Shown: positions 8,124-18,306, counted from the first letter of the stretch. The stretch: DNA of 33,351 bases from Candidatus Kaiserbacteria bacterium RIFCSPLOWO2_12_FULL_50_10 (GCA_001783515.1 MFMN01000013.1:1-33351), one strand, 5' to 3'. Program-made: numbers and translations. The notes: generated by a model not told the origin, from the letters alone.

Positions 8124-10043
8124 ATGAAGCACTTAAAACAAAAATTAAAAGAGGCACTACAAACTGAACCTAGTTTTCTGGATGCGGAGTCTGGTGAAAT
8201 AAATTATATAAAGGTAAAGGACTCTGCCGATACTGTAGATGCAAAGCTTATTGCCCTCCTGGCGGACTCTCCTGATCTGAAAGAGAAGTTTTTTACAAAG
8301 ATTAAGGATGTGTATGTCTTCAATATCCGTGATTTTAAGTTTTTCCTTGATGAGAATAAAATAGATAATTCATACACTCGGTATGCAAACAGAATAGGGC
8401 TTAGTGATAATAACGGACCGCTTGGTGAAACTGGCTCAGTAGTGCTTGATTTTCCATTTAAGGATTGCGTGCTTGAGGGGGGGCAGAGTACTGAGGAAGG
8501 TACAGATACTTATTTTGAACAGGATAAAACGGGTGAGTATCAGGCAAAGACTGCAAAGAGAAATGAAATATTTTTTAATCAGGTACTTGCTCACGATGAA
8601 ATAGACAGACTTCTTGATAAGAAGGCTTTTGTAAATTGGAAGCGATTTACAAAAGCTAGCGGAAAGGATGGTGAAGATGTTGGTGAAATCAAGCGTGATG
8701 AGAACGGCATAATCAAAGAAAACCTTATTATTAAGGGTAATAATCTACTTGCTCTGCACAGTCTCGAGTCTGAGTTTACTGGCAAGGTGAAGCTTATTTA
8801 TATTGATCCCCCGTATAATACTGGCACTGATAGTTTTGCATATAATGATAATTTCACGCATTCTACCTGGTTGACTTTTATGAAAAACCGCCTAGAAATA
8901 GCAAGAGAACTTTTGTCGGACGATGGAGTTATATTTGTCTCTATTGATGATAGAGAATATTCTTATCTTAGAATACTGATGGATGAAATTTTTGAACAGT
9001 CTAATTATCGCAACGTGATAAAATGGAGGAAGGTTCTTAGTGCGAAGTCTCAAAGTAAGAATCTTTCGAGTGTCTCAGAGTATATTATTGTTTTTTCAAA
9101 AAGTGAGGCATTTCAATACAAGGAATACTACCTTGAAACTGATACTGAAAAGGATAAAGACAATTACAGATACACAGAGGAAGCGACTGGAAGAGTATAC
9201 AGACTTTCTGATTTCACACAAAAAGGACAAGGCCCCGCAAAGTATTTTGGAGATAAACTATTGAATCCGCCTTCCGGCAAACATTGGATATGGTCACAAG
9301 ATAAAATAAATGAAGCAATGTCGAATAACCGCATAGTTTTTTCAAAAACAGGAATGCCTAGTGTGAAAAGATACCTTGATGAGAAAATGGGAATTCCGCT
9401 ATCGGACCTTTGGAGCGATGATGACGTTAAGATAATATCAGCAAATGATAAAGAGCGGAGGGATTTTGATGGGCAAAAACCTGAAGGGTTGCTAAAAAGA
9501 ATAATTGAAATAGCAACTGATAAAAATGATATAGTCTTGGATTATCATTCAGGGACAGGAACAACCTGTTCCGTAGCTCAAAAACTTGGCAGGCAGTGGA
9601 TTGGAATTGAGCAAATGAATTACCAAGATAATAATCCAGAAACTCGCTTGCAGAGTGTGATTATGGGCGACAATACCGGTATATCAAAAGAAGTAAACTG
9701 GACAGGTGGAGGCAATTTTATCTATCTTGAACTTGCAAAATGGAATGATAATGCAAAAGAAGAAATACAAAATACAAAAGATTTTTCTGCTTTGGTAAAA
9801 ATGTTTGATACACTTTATGAGCGATATTTCTTAAACTATAATCTTAAGATTAAGGAGTTTAAAGAGAAGGTAGTCAAAGAGGAAGAATTTAAAAAACTTT
9901 CACTTGATGAACAGAAACGAATGTTTTTGACAATGCTTGATCTTAATCAAATGTATGTAAACGAAAGTGAGATGGCAGATAATCGATTTGGTATCAGTAC
10001 AGAAGATCAGAAACTTACAAACGCCTTCTATGGCAAGAAATAG
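8124..10043 (+). CDS. mod: Type III restriction-modification DNA methyltransferase (Mod), beta-class N6-adenine/N4-cytosine MTase
   Basis: Catalytic LIYIDPPYNTGTDSFAYNDNF, then VLDYHSGTGTTCSVAQKLGRQWIGIE (SAM motif); immediately followed by res. Confidence 0.92.
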   Translation: MKHLKQKLKEALQTEPSFLDAESGEINYIKVKDSADTVDAKLIALLADSPDLKEKFFTKIKDVYVFNIRDFKFFLDENKIDNSYTRYANRIGLSDNNGPLGETGSVVLDFPFKDCVLEGGQSTEEGTDTYFEQDKTGEYQAKTAKRNEIFFNQVLAHDEIDRLLDKKAFVNWKRFTKASGKDGEDVGEIKRDENGIIKENLIIKGNNLLALHSLESEFTGKVKLIYIDPPYNTGTDSFAYNDNFTHSTWLTFMKNRLEIARELLSDDGVIFVSIDDREYSYLRILMDEIFEQSNYRNVIKWRKVLSAKSQSKNLSSVSEYIIVFSKSEAFQYKEYYLETDTEKDKDNYRYTEEATGRVYRLSDFTQKGQGPAKYFGDKLLNPPSGKHWIWSQDKINEAMSNNRIVFSKTGMPSVKRYLDEKMGIPLSDLWSDDDVKIISANDKERRDFDGQKPEGLLKRIIEIATDKNDIVLDYHSGTGTTCSVAQKLGRQWIGIEQMNYQDNNPETRLQSVIMGDNTGISKEVNWTGGGNFIYLELAKWNDNAKEEIQNTKDFSALVKMFDTLYERYFLNYNLKIKEFKEKVVKEEEFKKLSLDEQKRMFLTMLDLNQMYVNESEMADNRFGISTEDQKLTNAFYGKK

Positions 10044-10045
10044 TT

Positions 10046-12751
10046 ATGCAAAATCTATACGAAACTATAGGCGGACAGGCGTATAATCTAGGACTTCTTA
10101 AGCCTGAAATTCCGGAACATATCACAAACAATATCTGCAAAGAACCTTTCTATTGGCAAAAGGAAGCTTTTGTGAATTTACTTACTTATGAAGCAATACG
10201 AGAAAAAACAAATGCAGATGGTCCGGTGCATCTAATGTTCAATATGGCTACCGGTACGGGTAAAACGCTTGTAATGGCAGGCTCCATTTTGCATTACTAT
10301 AGGAAAGGCTACCGAAAATTTATTTTCTTTGTAAATCAGAAAAATATTATTTACAAAACAGTAAATAATTTTATTGACAGAAATCATCCAAAGTATTTGT
10401 TTGCTGATAAGATTATTATTGATGAGAAAACTATATCAATTAAGAAAGTAGATACTTTTTCAAATAATAAGGATGATATAGAAATTATACTCACTACTAT
10501 TGGTCAGCTTTACAGTGATATCCATACTGAGAAAGAGAATAAAGTAGTTCTCGGTGATTTCTTAAAAAAGGATATTGTAATGCTTGCTGATGAGGCACAT
10601 CACTTAAACTCAAAAACAAAGGCAACCGGACAAGTAAAAATTGATTTACCTATAGAGCTTACCGATAAATCAAGTGAGGAAGATATTGAGAAAAGTGGAT
10701 GGGAACACACTGTAAACGAACTATTGTTAAATAAAAATGGCTCAAAGAAAGAAAATAAGAATATCCTGCTTGAGTTTACTGCAACAGTGCCAGAACTTCC
10801 AAGTGTGATTGATAAGTACGCTCAAAAGATCATCTACAAGTTTGGACTCAAGGAGTTTCTTTCTGCTGGGTATACAAAAGAAATAAACCTCCTTTCTTCT
10901 AATTTGGATAAAAGGGACCGTATTTTGCAGGCTTTGCTTTTCAGTTGGTACCGGCACAAGATTGCACTTAAGAATAATATTGCAAACTTTAAGCCGGTAA
11001 TTCTTTTCAGAAGCAAAACTATTGAAGACTCAAAGAATGACTTTGAGGAGTTTGGTGCGATTGTGAATGGTCTAAAAGAATCAGATTTTGATTTTCTTAA
11101 AGACGTTGAGGATAAGTTTATTCAAGGAGAATATGCTTATGAACAGGGAAAATCACGAGTGATTGATCTGATTAAATTCATAAAGAGTAATGACATTAAA
11201 AAGTCTGAAATAGTTGACTTTATTCGTGATAACTTCGTTATTGGTAGGAATTGTGTGATTACAAACTCTGGATCAAAGAAGACAAAAGAAGAAATAAGTC
11301 AGGATCTAGAACAGTTACTTAATAATCTTGAAGATAAGGGTAATAATATTAGAGCCATCTTTACAGTTATGAGACTTACAGAAGGGTGGGATGTTCTGAA
11401 CTTGTTTGATATCGTACGTCTATATTCAGGTCGTGATGAAGGAAGGGATAAGGAGGGAAACAGAAAGGCAGGAAGTACCACAGTGTCTGAAATTCAGTTA
11501 ATCGGGCGTGGTGTGCGATATTATCCATTTGCATATGCTGATCATCAGAAAAATAAACGAAAGTTTGATGAGGATCTTGGCAATGAGATGCGTGTACTTG
11601 AAGAGTTGTATTATCATAGCGAATCAGACCATCGCTATATTGATGAGTTAAAGCGTGAACTTAAAAATAAGGGAATGCTTGACGACAAAAAGATAGAAAA
11701 GCGATTCAAGATAAAGAAAAACTTTGCAGAAAGTGATTTCTTTAAGGATGTTAAAATCTGGAAGAATGAGAAGATTGATAATCCAAATAGACAGAAAAAT
11801 ACGCTAGAGCACTTACAGTCAGAACCTCTGGAGTTTAACCTTGAAGGTACAGAAATTAAAGAACAGGAAATTGACTTTGATAAAAAAGACTCAGACAAGG
11901 ACCGTCTTTCTATGGCGGATTCAAAAAAATCAACAATAGAAATAACAATTAAAGACTTTGAAAAGCATATCTTTGAAAAGGCTGTGCATATAAAGGCAAA
12001 GTCAGCAGGATCTATTTTAAGATTCAGCGCTTTGCAAAATGAGGTGAAAATTGATTCTCTTGAAGATTTTAGAGTCCGTATTCTTGGAGGTTTCAAGGTT
12101 AAGCTTAAATCGCTAGAACCGGATTTTGATAAGATTCCAAATACTACAAAGCTTGTAATTCTGCTTGAGTCCTTTGATATTATCTGTGCAAAGCTAAAAC
12201 AAAATGTACAGCCATATAATGGCGGTGAGTTTGTGTCATATAAATTCTCTGAGTTCTTTAGTGGCGAGGTTCGTAAAAGTGTAGATAAAAATCCAGATAA
12301 TGAACGCCTTGAGGAGGCTCTGAAGGATCAGGATTGGTACGTTGTTGATCAGTTTTACGGTACAAGCGAAGAGCGGAGCTTGGTGGAAGATCTTAACGAT
12401 ACAATGATTGATCTGGAGAGGAAATATGGGGAAGGGAGGGTATTTCTTTTGCGAAATGAAGAGCAGTATAAGATTTATGAATTTGATACAGGTCGTGGAT
12501 TCCAGCCAGACTTCCTGCTTTTAATAGCGGATAAAAAGAACATTCATTATCAAGTCTTCATAGAGCCGAAAGGTGATAACTTGTTAGATCACGATAAATG
12601 GAAGAATGATTTCTTGGTAAAGATTACTGAGAAATACGGAGAAGAGAACATACTCACAATAGAGAACAAAGGATATAAATTAATAGGGCTACCACTTTAC
12701 AACAAAAATAGTAATGCAGCTTTTTCAGAGGCGTTTCAGGCGTTTAAATAG
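10046..12751 (+). CDS. res: Type III restriction endonuclease subunit (Res), DEAD/DEAH helicase plus PD-(D/E)XK nuclease
   Basis: MATGTGKTLVMAG (Walker A), VMLADEAHHL (motif II), QLIGRGVRYYPF (motif VI), C-terminal QPDFLLL...YQVFIEPKG. Confidence 0.92.
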   Translation: MQNLYETIGGQAYNLGLLKPEIPEHITNNICKEPFYWQKEAFVNLLTYEAIREKTNADGPVHLMFNMATGTGKTLVMAGSILHYYRKGYRKFIFFVNQKNIIYKTVNNFIDRNHPKYLFADKIIIDEKTISIKKVDTFSNNKDDIEIILTTIGQLYSDIHTEKENKVVLGDFLKKDIVMLADEAHHLNSKTKATGQVKIDLPIELTDKSSEEDIEKSGWEHTVNELLLNKNGSKKENKNILLEFTATVPELPSVIDKYAQKIIYKFGLKEFLSAGYTKEINLLSSNLDKRDRILQALLFSWYRHKIALKNNIANFKPVILFRSKTIEDSKNDFEEFGAIVNGLKESDFDFLKDVEDKFIQGEYAYEQGKSRVIDLIKFIKSNDIKKSEIVDFIRDNFVIGRNCVITNSGSKKTKEEISQDLEQLLNNLEDKGNNIRAIFTVMRLTEGWDVLNLFDIVRLYSGRDEGRDKEGNRKAGSTTVSEIQLIGRGVRYYPFAYADHQKNKRKFDEDLGNEMRVLEELYYHSESDHRYIDELKRELKNKGMLDDKKIEKRFKIKKNFAESDFFKDVKIWKNEKIDNPNRQKNTLEHLQSEPLEFNLEGTEIKEQEIDFDKKDSDKDRLSMADSKKSTIEITIKDFEKHIFEKAVHIKAKSAGSILRFSALQNEVKIDSLEDFRVRILGGFKVKLKSLEPDFDKIPNTTKLVILLESFDIICAKLKQNVQPYNGGEFVSYKFSEFFSGEVRKSVDKNPDNERLEEALKDQDWYVVDQFYGTSEERSLVEDLNDTMIDLERKYGEGRVFLLRNEEQYKIYEFDTGRGFQPDFLLLIADKKNIHYQVFIEPKGDNLLDHDKWKNDFLVKITEKYGEENILTIENKGYKLIGLPLYNKNSNAAFSEAFQAFK

Positions 12752-12835
12752 GCAAGATAAGTTCGAAAATAAAGGGGCAGGCGCGTTTATTTTGGTAGAA
12801 GTGTGGTGTAATTGATTAATATTGTAAGGGAGATT

Positions 12836-13153
12836 TTAGACGGAATGGTTTATTGTAATCCCAACATCAAGAAGCTCATCTGCGAGGAGGGCTTCTTTTT
12901 TGCGGACTTGGGATTTTATGGGGAGGAGGTAGGTGGTGGATTTTGTGTCGAAGAACATGCTGGTGCGCCAGGTGGTTTCGCCTATGGTTACCTCTACTGG
13001 CAGGGAGTTCCAGCCTTTGTGGGTTCTTTTGTATTTTTCACGGAGCGGTGCGGCGATTGCTTCTGGTACAGAAACAAAATGCCAGCTCGCGTGGGCGCCG
13101 GGGTAAATCCAAAGTTTTGCGGAAAATTTGATTTGGTGGATGTTTGTGTTCAT
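12836..13153 (-). CDS. DUF1905-type domain protein
   Basis: FSAKLWIYPGAHASWHFVSVPEAIA...GWNSLPVEVTIGETTWRTSMFFDTKSTTYLLPIKSQVRKKE matches the family pattern as remembered; TGcTATATT exactly 6 nt upstream. Confidence 0.8.
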   Translation of the reverse strand: MNTNIHQIKFSAKLWIYPGAHASWHFVSVPEAIAAPLREKYKRTHKGWNSLPVEVTIGETTWRTSMFFDTKSTTYLLPIKSQVRKKEALLADELLDVGITINHSV

Positions 13154-13211
13154 AAAGAAAATATAGCATTTCCATAAGAATATTCGAGGGCTGTGCTATA
13201 CTTTTTTTGGT

Positions 13212-13994
13212 ATGAAAAAAATCTTTGTGTGGTGCATTGGTGGTTATCTGCTGATTGGTTTGTGCTTCGGTATTTTTGTGACACGACCAGGGCATTTCTC
13301 GTATGTTTGCACTGTAGATAGTGAGCCTGACGGTGTGAGCATACTGAGTGACTCGACTAAAAATCCCGATTATTCGCGATGCGAGAATATGCAGCCGCTT
13401 ATGAACATAGTCGCAACAGTAGCTTATTTTACAGTATTATGGCCTGGAATCATTGCGTCGAACGCACTTGATGTGCCGCTGCTCGATCCTGCTTGGTGGT
13501 TTGGTCCGAATGAGACTGAGGTGATACAGGTTGATTCGGAAAGGGGTGCTGGTATTTTAAACATTGCTGCACCAGGGGGTTGGTACATGAGAATAGATGT
13601 TCCGTACAGCGCTAAGCAAGTGTATTTTACGCGAGCGCCGAATACAGAATGGTATGAGAATCATGGTTTTGACGAATTCATTCATGTTTCTCTGCACGAT
13701 ATTGAGGGCGATCCGAAGCTGTGGGTGGAGGAATATGCTGCCTGTGGTGATGTAACCGCTTTTACTTGTGAGTGGGACGTTGTAGGTAGGCGATATCATA
13801 TGCGTGTCGACCATATGACACCCGCATCAGATGCGCGAACTGATTACTTTGTGGAAAACGGAGAGGTCGCCATCGCTACACTGTATCCGCTCACCATCGA
13901 TATTGCTTCACAAAAAGCATATGAAATATTTCTGGGTACTGTGGTTTCGCAGCTTATCGGTGATGAGTATACTCTCAAGATTCTGAAAAAATAA
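13212..13994 (+). CDS. Hypothetical membrane-anchored protein
   Basis: 260-aa ORF with N-terminal TM; TGcTATACT upstream. Confidence 0.65.
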   Translation: MKKIFVWCIGGYLLIGLCFGIFVTRPGHFSYVCTVDSEPDGVSILSDSTKNPDYSRCENMQPLMNIVATVAYFTVLWPGIIASNALDVPLLDPAWWFGPNETEVIQVDSERGAGILNIAAPGGWYMRIDVPYSAKQVYFTRAPNTEWYENHGFDEFIHVSLHDIEGDPKLWVEEYAACGDVTAFTCEWDVVGRRYHMRVDHMTPASDARTDYFVENGEVAIATLYPLTIDIASQKAYEIFLGTVVSQLIGDEYTLKILKK

Positions 13995-14105
13995 CACAAT
14001 AAGAACAATTTGATGCAGACAAAAGAAAAACGGGCTAGGAACTTTGTTCCTGCCCGCGATTTTTGTGTGCGTGTGGGGACGCTGTTTGCTTTACGTTGCG
14101 GCGGC

Positions 14106-14408
14106 CTACTGCATGAGGGTGCCGAGCCAGACGAGAGCTCTGCCGACGTAGCCGGCTTCGATGAGTACGCCGAGGGCAAAGCAGACTGTGACGGCCGTGC
14201 TCCGTAGGTGGCTTGAAATTTCATAAGTGCTCCAGTGCGTGCCGAAGCCCCAGCGTCCATAGCTCTCAGTGAGAATGGCGGTGACGAGGATGGCAGCTGC
14301 GGGCAAGAGCAGAAGGAGTGCTGGCGAGCTGAACGACTCGAGCGTGTCAGCGAACACCATGCCGAGAAGCAACGCGATGAGGAATCGCGGCACGAGATAT
14401 TTCATCAT
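14106..14408 (-). CDS. Small multi-TM protein, paralog of the next gene
   Basis: SD AGGAG before ATG; hydrophobic; C-terminus FALGVLIEAGYVGRALVWLGTLMQ. Confidence 0.7.
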   Translation of the reverse strand: MMKYLVPRFLIALLLGMVFADTLESFSSPALLLLLPAAAILVTAILTESYGRWGFGTHWSTYEISSHLRSTAVTVCFALGVLIEAGYVGRALVWLGTLMQ

Positions 14409-14453
14409 GAGAATTCTCCTATGAAGGGAAGGAACAGGGTGCTCGGGGGTGCA

Positions 14454-14765
14454 TTACTGAACGAGCGTGCCGAGCCATACAAAGAACGGGCGGACTTGCT
14501 CAGACCCAATGAGGGTGCCAAACGCAAAGGACAGGACGCTTGCCAGGCTTCGTGCGAGGCCGAATTCAGGGTGGCTGCGCAGGCTTTTGAAGAAGAAGCG
14601 CAAGCACTTCACAATCCCCGCATGCATGAGCACGAAGAGGACGCAGCCAGCGAGCACAAGGGCAACATGCTCAGGCTTGAGGAGCATCAATAGGTCGTTA
14701 AATATAAAGCCGAAGATCATGCCGACAAGCAACATGAAGGTCAATGGCGGTGCAGTATCCTTCAT
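14454..14765 (-). CDS. Small multi-TM protein, paralog of the previous gene
   Basis: SD AAGGAG before ATG; C-terminus FAFGTLIGSEQVRPFFVWLGTLVQ. Confidence 0.7.
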   Translation of the reverse strand: MKDTAPPLTFMLLVGMIFGFIFNDLLMLLKPEHVALVLAGCVLFVLMHAGIVKCLRFFFKSLRSHPEFGLARSLASVLSFAFGTLIGSEQVRPFFVWLGTLVQ

Positions 14766-14961
14766 GAGAAACTCCTTTGCGTAGGTGGAATGAACAGGTT
14801 GTCTTCAACTATAGCTATAAAAATGGTTTATGCAAGGAAATATGTCTATCCCGACATTCGTTTTGGTAATCACTAAAAATCTAGCGACACATCCCCCAGG
14901 ATTGTCATCACCACACGGAGTACTTCCATTTTTATAGTCGCCATCGCTCCTTAAAAATTTG

Positions 14962-15122
14962 GTCGCCTCGGGGTCTATGAAAGTAATGAGGCTCTGCCGA
15001 ATACACTTTCAAGACAGCCGGGGATCCAGGAGTTAGAGCTATAGTTTTTCAGTCTGGATCCCCGGTTCGTTTGAAAATATACTCCGCTCTGCTTCGTTAT
15101 TTTCATAACGTCCGAGGATGAC
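14962..15122. repeat. Repeat family B element: two inverted ~69-bp stem-loop units around a 24-nt spacer
   Basis: CCGGGGATCCAG (15018-15029) / CTGGATCCCCGG (15054-15065) inverted; each arm has an internal TGAAA..TTTCA stem; right end GGATGAC. Confidence 0.75.
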
Positions 15123-15253
15123 AAGAATTAGAGTTACTAGTATGTCTCCGGCAGGTTTGGTAGATTACCTATGCGAAAAACCTTGAAGAGCCGAAACAGG
15201 GACTTTTGCGGGTGCTTATTTTGTGTATTCCTAGGTATTCGTATACTTAGGGT

Positions 15254-15982
15254 ATGGACTGGGCATTTTTGGTGATTGCGTTTTTTGCGGATTTTGTGGG
15301 GACGATTGCGGGGTTTGGGTCTTCGACGATTGCGCTGCCGCTGTCGCTTTTTATGTATCCGTTTGAGACGGCGCTGGTGCTTGTGGCGTTTTTGCATATT
15401 TTTGGGAATCTGGGGAGAATTGGATTTTTCCGTCATGGTATCGACCGGCGACTTATTGCGCAGTTCGGTGTGCCGAGTGTGCTTCTGAGCTTTGTTGGTG
15501 CACTTCTCGTTTCTTGGGTTCCTCCAGACATTTTGAAAATGGTGCTGGGTGCGTTTCTTGTCGGGTATATGTTCTTTGCGTGGTCGGGGAAGCTTACGGT
15601 CAAACCATCGCTGTCGGCATCTATTCTCGGCGGCAGTGTCTCTGGATTTTTTGCAGGGCTCATTGGCACGGGTGGCGCGCTTCGTGCTGCGTTTCTCACG
15701 GCGTTTAATCTGCCGAAGGAAAAATACATCGCCACGGCAGCCGCGATTGCCTTTGCGGTTGACCTTACGCGACTCCCGCTCTACCTTGCACAAAGATTTT
15801 TTCCCGAGGAACTTTACAGCACACTCCCTGCGCTTCTTGGTGTCGCACTCTTTGGTACGTATCTCGGAAAGCTTGTTGTGGGCAAAATCCCGCAGGAAAT
15901 CTTCCGTCGTATCGTACTCGTGTTCCTTGGCTTCATTGGCGCACTTTTTCTCGCACGAAGCATTAGCTCACTCCTCTTGTAA
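15254..15982 (+). CDS. TauE/SafE-family (sulfite exporter-like) membrane protein
   Basis: Multi-TM; DFVGTIAGFGSSTIALPL and GGSVSGFFAGLIGTGGALRAAFL repeated-half pattern. Confidence 0.85.
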   Translation: MDWAFLVIAFFADFVGTIAGFGSSTIALPLSLFMYPFETALVLVAFLHIFGNLGRIGFFRHGIDRRLIAQFGVPSVLLSFVGALLVSWVPPDILKMVLGAFLVGYMFFAWSGKLTVKPSLSASILGGSVSGFFAGLIGTGGALRAAFLTAFNLPKEKYIATAAAIAFAVDLTRLPLYLAQRFFPEELYSTLPALLGVALFGTYLGKLVVGKIPQEIFRRIVLVFLGFIGALFLARSISSLLL

Positions 15983-15993
15983 AACACAAAACA

Positions 15994-16027
15994 AAAAACA
16001 ACCGCCTTGTGGGCGGGTGTTCTTTTT
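15994..16027 (+). terminator. Intrinsic terminator
   Basis: ACAACCGCC-ttgtg-GGCGGGTGT then TTTTT. Confidence 0.65.
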
Positions 16028-16034
16028 GCGTGGA

Positions 16035-16244
16035 TTACGCGAGGCTAACCTTGATAGCGTTTTGCTTTCCTGGCTTGTCTGGTGAGTCGATTACTTCGAA
16101 AGTAACCTTGTCGCCTTCACGGATATCGTCGAATGATGTTCCAACGAGTTCGTTTGCGTGGAAGAAGAGGTCTCCCTCTGCTCCCTCACGTGAAATGAAA
16201 CCGTATCCATTAGTGTTCTTGCGAACGATGGTTCCTGTTTGCAT
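16035..16244 (-). CDS. Cold-shock domain protein
   Basis: MQTGTIVRKNTNGYGFISREGAEGDLFFHANEL...GDKVTFEV. Confidence 0.93.
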   Translation of the reverse strand: MQTGTIVRKNTNGYGFISREGAEGDLFFHANELVGTSFDDIREGDKVTFEVIDSPDKPGKQNAIKVSLA

Positions 16245-16389
16245 GATGCGTACTGAATTTAGTGTGTAAATTATCAGTCAGTAGGCCGAGAGACTAGAGT
16301 CGATCCCCCTTTCTTTGGATCGGCGCTGAATTGATGTCAGTACTGTACACTAGTTTACGAAAATATTCAATAGGCTAACTGTGGAAAAC

Positions 16390-17046
16390 CTATTCTCCCG
16401 CGGCAGTCGAGAATACGGCGATGATTTTGTTTTCGCTGCTGCGATAGAAGACGACAAGTTCCGCCTTCGTGTATTCGAGTATTGCGTCGCCCTCGATGAG
16501 TTTTTTGAAGAGTCCTCCTTGCGCCGCTATTTTTGCAGCGTCGGTGACACGGTAGACGGTTGGTACTTCGTCCGCAACGCCGCTTACGTGGGCGCGTATG
16601 TTGTCTGCAATGCTTGCGGGAGTGTCTTCTGGAGCGTCGCGCGTGAATCGATAGAATGCACCGCCACCAAGGGCAAGGACGGCAAGAAGCACGAAGTTCA
16701 GTCGCCAGGACAGAGTCAAAAGGAAGGCAAAAGGGTTTTTGTGCGAAGTGCGATGCGTGCCGAGCGGACGCTCGATATCAAAGGATGCGTGCCCGCTAAA
16801 TAAAGGGTGTGGCGACAGGGGAAATGCATACCGCGAAGGTTCCGCTTCGTGGCGGGTGTGTTCTCGCATGCGCGCAGTAAACAGTGCATGCTCTGCAAGA
16901 ATGTTGCGCGCCGCCGCAGAAGCAGTGGGCGACTCGGTGTCAGCGTAACGCGGGGTATTCTTTGCTTTTGGAACACGGGGCGTACGGACGGTCTTCGATG
17001 CTGGTTCAACGGTAGCGGCGTGCGTACGTGGAGTACGTGCTACCAT
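16390..17046 (-). CDS. Hypothetical single-TM protein (start at internal Met MVARTPRTH)
   Basis: Basic/low-complexity N-terminus, TM LNFVLLAVLALGGGAFY, soluble C-terminal domain. Confidence 0.6.
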   Translation of the reverse strand: MVARTPRTHAATVEPASKTVRTPRVPKAKNTPRYADTESPTASAAARNILAEHALFTARMREHTRHEAEPSRYAFPLSPHPLFSGHASFDIERPLGTHRTSHKNPFAFLLTLSWRLNFVLLAVLALGGGAFYRFTRDAPEDTPASIADNIRAHVSGVADEVPTVYRVTDAAKIAAQGGLFKKLIEGDAILEYTKAELVVFYRSSENKIIAVFSTAAGE

Positions 17047-17139
17047 GATGCGCTTAGTGTAGCACGAAACGCTCACGCGGTACTCCTGTGCATAACTCGA
17101 CGGGTTGGTATTGTTTGCAGTATGGCGTATACTGATGCC

Positions 17140-18219
17140 ATGCATACAAAACATACTATTTTTATAACCGGTGGCGCAGGCTACGTCGGCGAAATGCTGT
17201 GCGACCAGTTTTCAAAGCGCGACGACGTTACGCAGATTATTACGCTTGATAAAGAGCCGCAGTCGGAGTTTAGCAAGACAATTCCGAAGCTCACGTATAT
17301 ACAAGCGAACACCGCAGATGGTGCGTGGCAGGAAAAGGTGGCTGCATATTCGCCAGATGTCGTGATTCATACCGCATGGCAGATTCGCGCCATGTATGGC
17401 AACCCCGCAGAAGAATGGCGGTGGAATGTCGACGGTTCTGATGCGGTCTTCGCGTTTGCATTTGAGACGCCATCTGTCGAACGCCTCGTGTATTACTCAA
17501 CCGCGTCGGGCTACAGCGCGCGAAAGGATAACACCTTTGAGCACTTCTTCACTGAAGACGAAGGTTTCCGTGAAGACGACTATATCTATGCGCGCGAAAA
17601 GGCGGTTGCTGAGGAACGTCTTCGTGCGCGCTATGAAGCGGCACGCGAAGCAGGGAGGCGTATGCCGCACATTGTGGTGATGCGCCCCGCAGCAATTACC
17701 GGTCCGCGCGGACGCTACATGCGTATACGTTTTGGACTTCAGTCGGCATTGCAGGGAAACCTCAAGGGCGGCTTTGTCAATCGTATCGTCACGCTCCTTA
17801 CTTCGTTTGTTCCGGCCACAAGTGGTTGGGTTCGCCAGTTTATTCACGAGGACGACATCACCGACGCAACCATTCAGTTTGCAACGGGAGATGACACCTA
17901 CGACTATGAGGTGTTCAACCTCACCCCGACGGGGACACCAGTCTTCTCAAAAGACATGGCGCAAGCGGTGGGAAAGCGCGTGCTTCCTATTAAGCCGTGG
18001 ATGGCTCGCCTCGCGTTCTTCTTCTTTTGGCATGCGACGCGCGGACGTATTCCGACCTGTCCTGGCTCGTGGCGCTTCTATTCGTACCCCGTACTTATGA
18101 GCGGCGAAAAGCTTGCAAAGGTCTACGCATGTGTCTACAGCAGTCGCGACGCGTTTCGCTATACTGACGGACGCTACGAGGAATATGTGCCAGAGCAGCT
18201 CCGTGCGCCTGCGCCGTAA
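17140..18219 (+). CDS. NAD-dependent epimerase/dehydratase (extended SDR)
   Basis: HTIFITGGAGYVGEML Rossmann motif; TATACT 6 nt upstream of ATG 17140. Confidence 0.88.
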   Translation: MHTKHTIFITGGAGYVGEMLCDQFSKRDDVTQIITLDKEPQSEFSKTIPKLTYIQANTADGAWQEKVAAYSPDVVIHTAWQIRAMYGNPAEEWRWNVDGSDAVFAFAFETPSVERLVYYSTASGYSARKDNTFEHFFTEDEGFREDDYIYAREKAVAEERLRARYEAAREAGRRMPHIVVMRPAAITGPRGRYMRIRFGLQSALQGNLKGGFVNRIVTLLTSFVPATSGWVRQFIHEDDITDATIQFATGDDTYDYEVFNLTPTGTPVFSKDMAQAVGKRVLPIKPWMARLAFFFFWHATRGRIPTCPGSWRFYSYPVLMSGEKLAKVYACVYSSRDAFRYTDGRYEEYVPEQLRAPAP

Positions 18220-18247
18220 TTATCTCGTTCTCCAACGAAACACTAGC

Positions 18248-18278
18248 AAAACACACCATCTTCGTGATGGTGTGTTTT
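18248..18278. terminator. Intrinsic (bidirectional-looking) terminator
   Basis: AAAACACACCATC-TTCGT-GATGGTGTGTTTT, perfect 13-bp stem. Confidence 0.85.
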
Positions 18279-18306
18279 GTCGAGACTGTGTATACTGTTC
18301 TCTAGC

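Noticed and set aside
12812-13177. 121-aa plus-strand ORF
   Set aside because: Antisense to the DUF1905-like gene, which has a recognisable family pattern and promoter.
14235-14693. 152-aa plus-strand ORF
   Set aside because: Antisense across both small membrane genes, which have SD sequences and coherent TM patterns.
15137-15793. 218-aa minus-strand ORF rich in Arg/Lys
   Set aside because: Antisense to the TauE-like gene; highly basic low-complexity translation with no domain.
16300-16320. GATCC..GGATC hairpin upstream of the cold-shock gene, considered as a thermosensor
   Set aside because: Csp genes often have long 5' UTRs, but promoter position is unclear and pairing is short.
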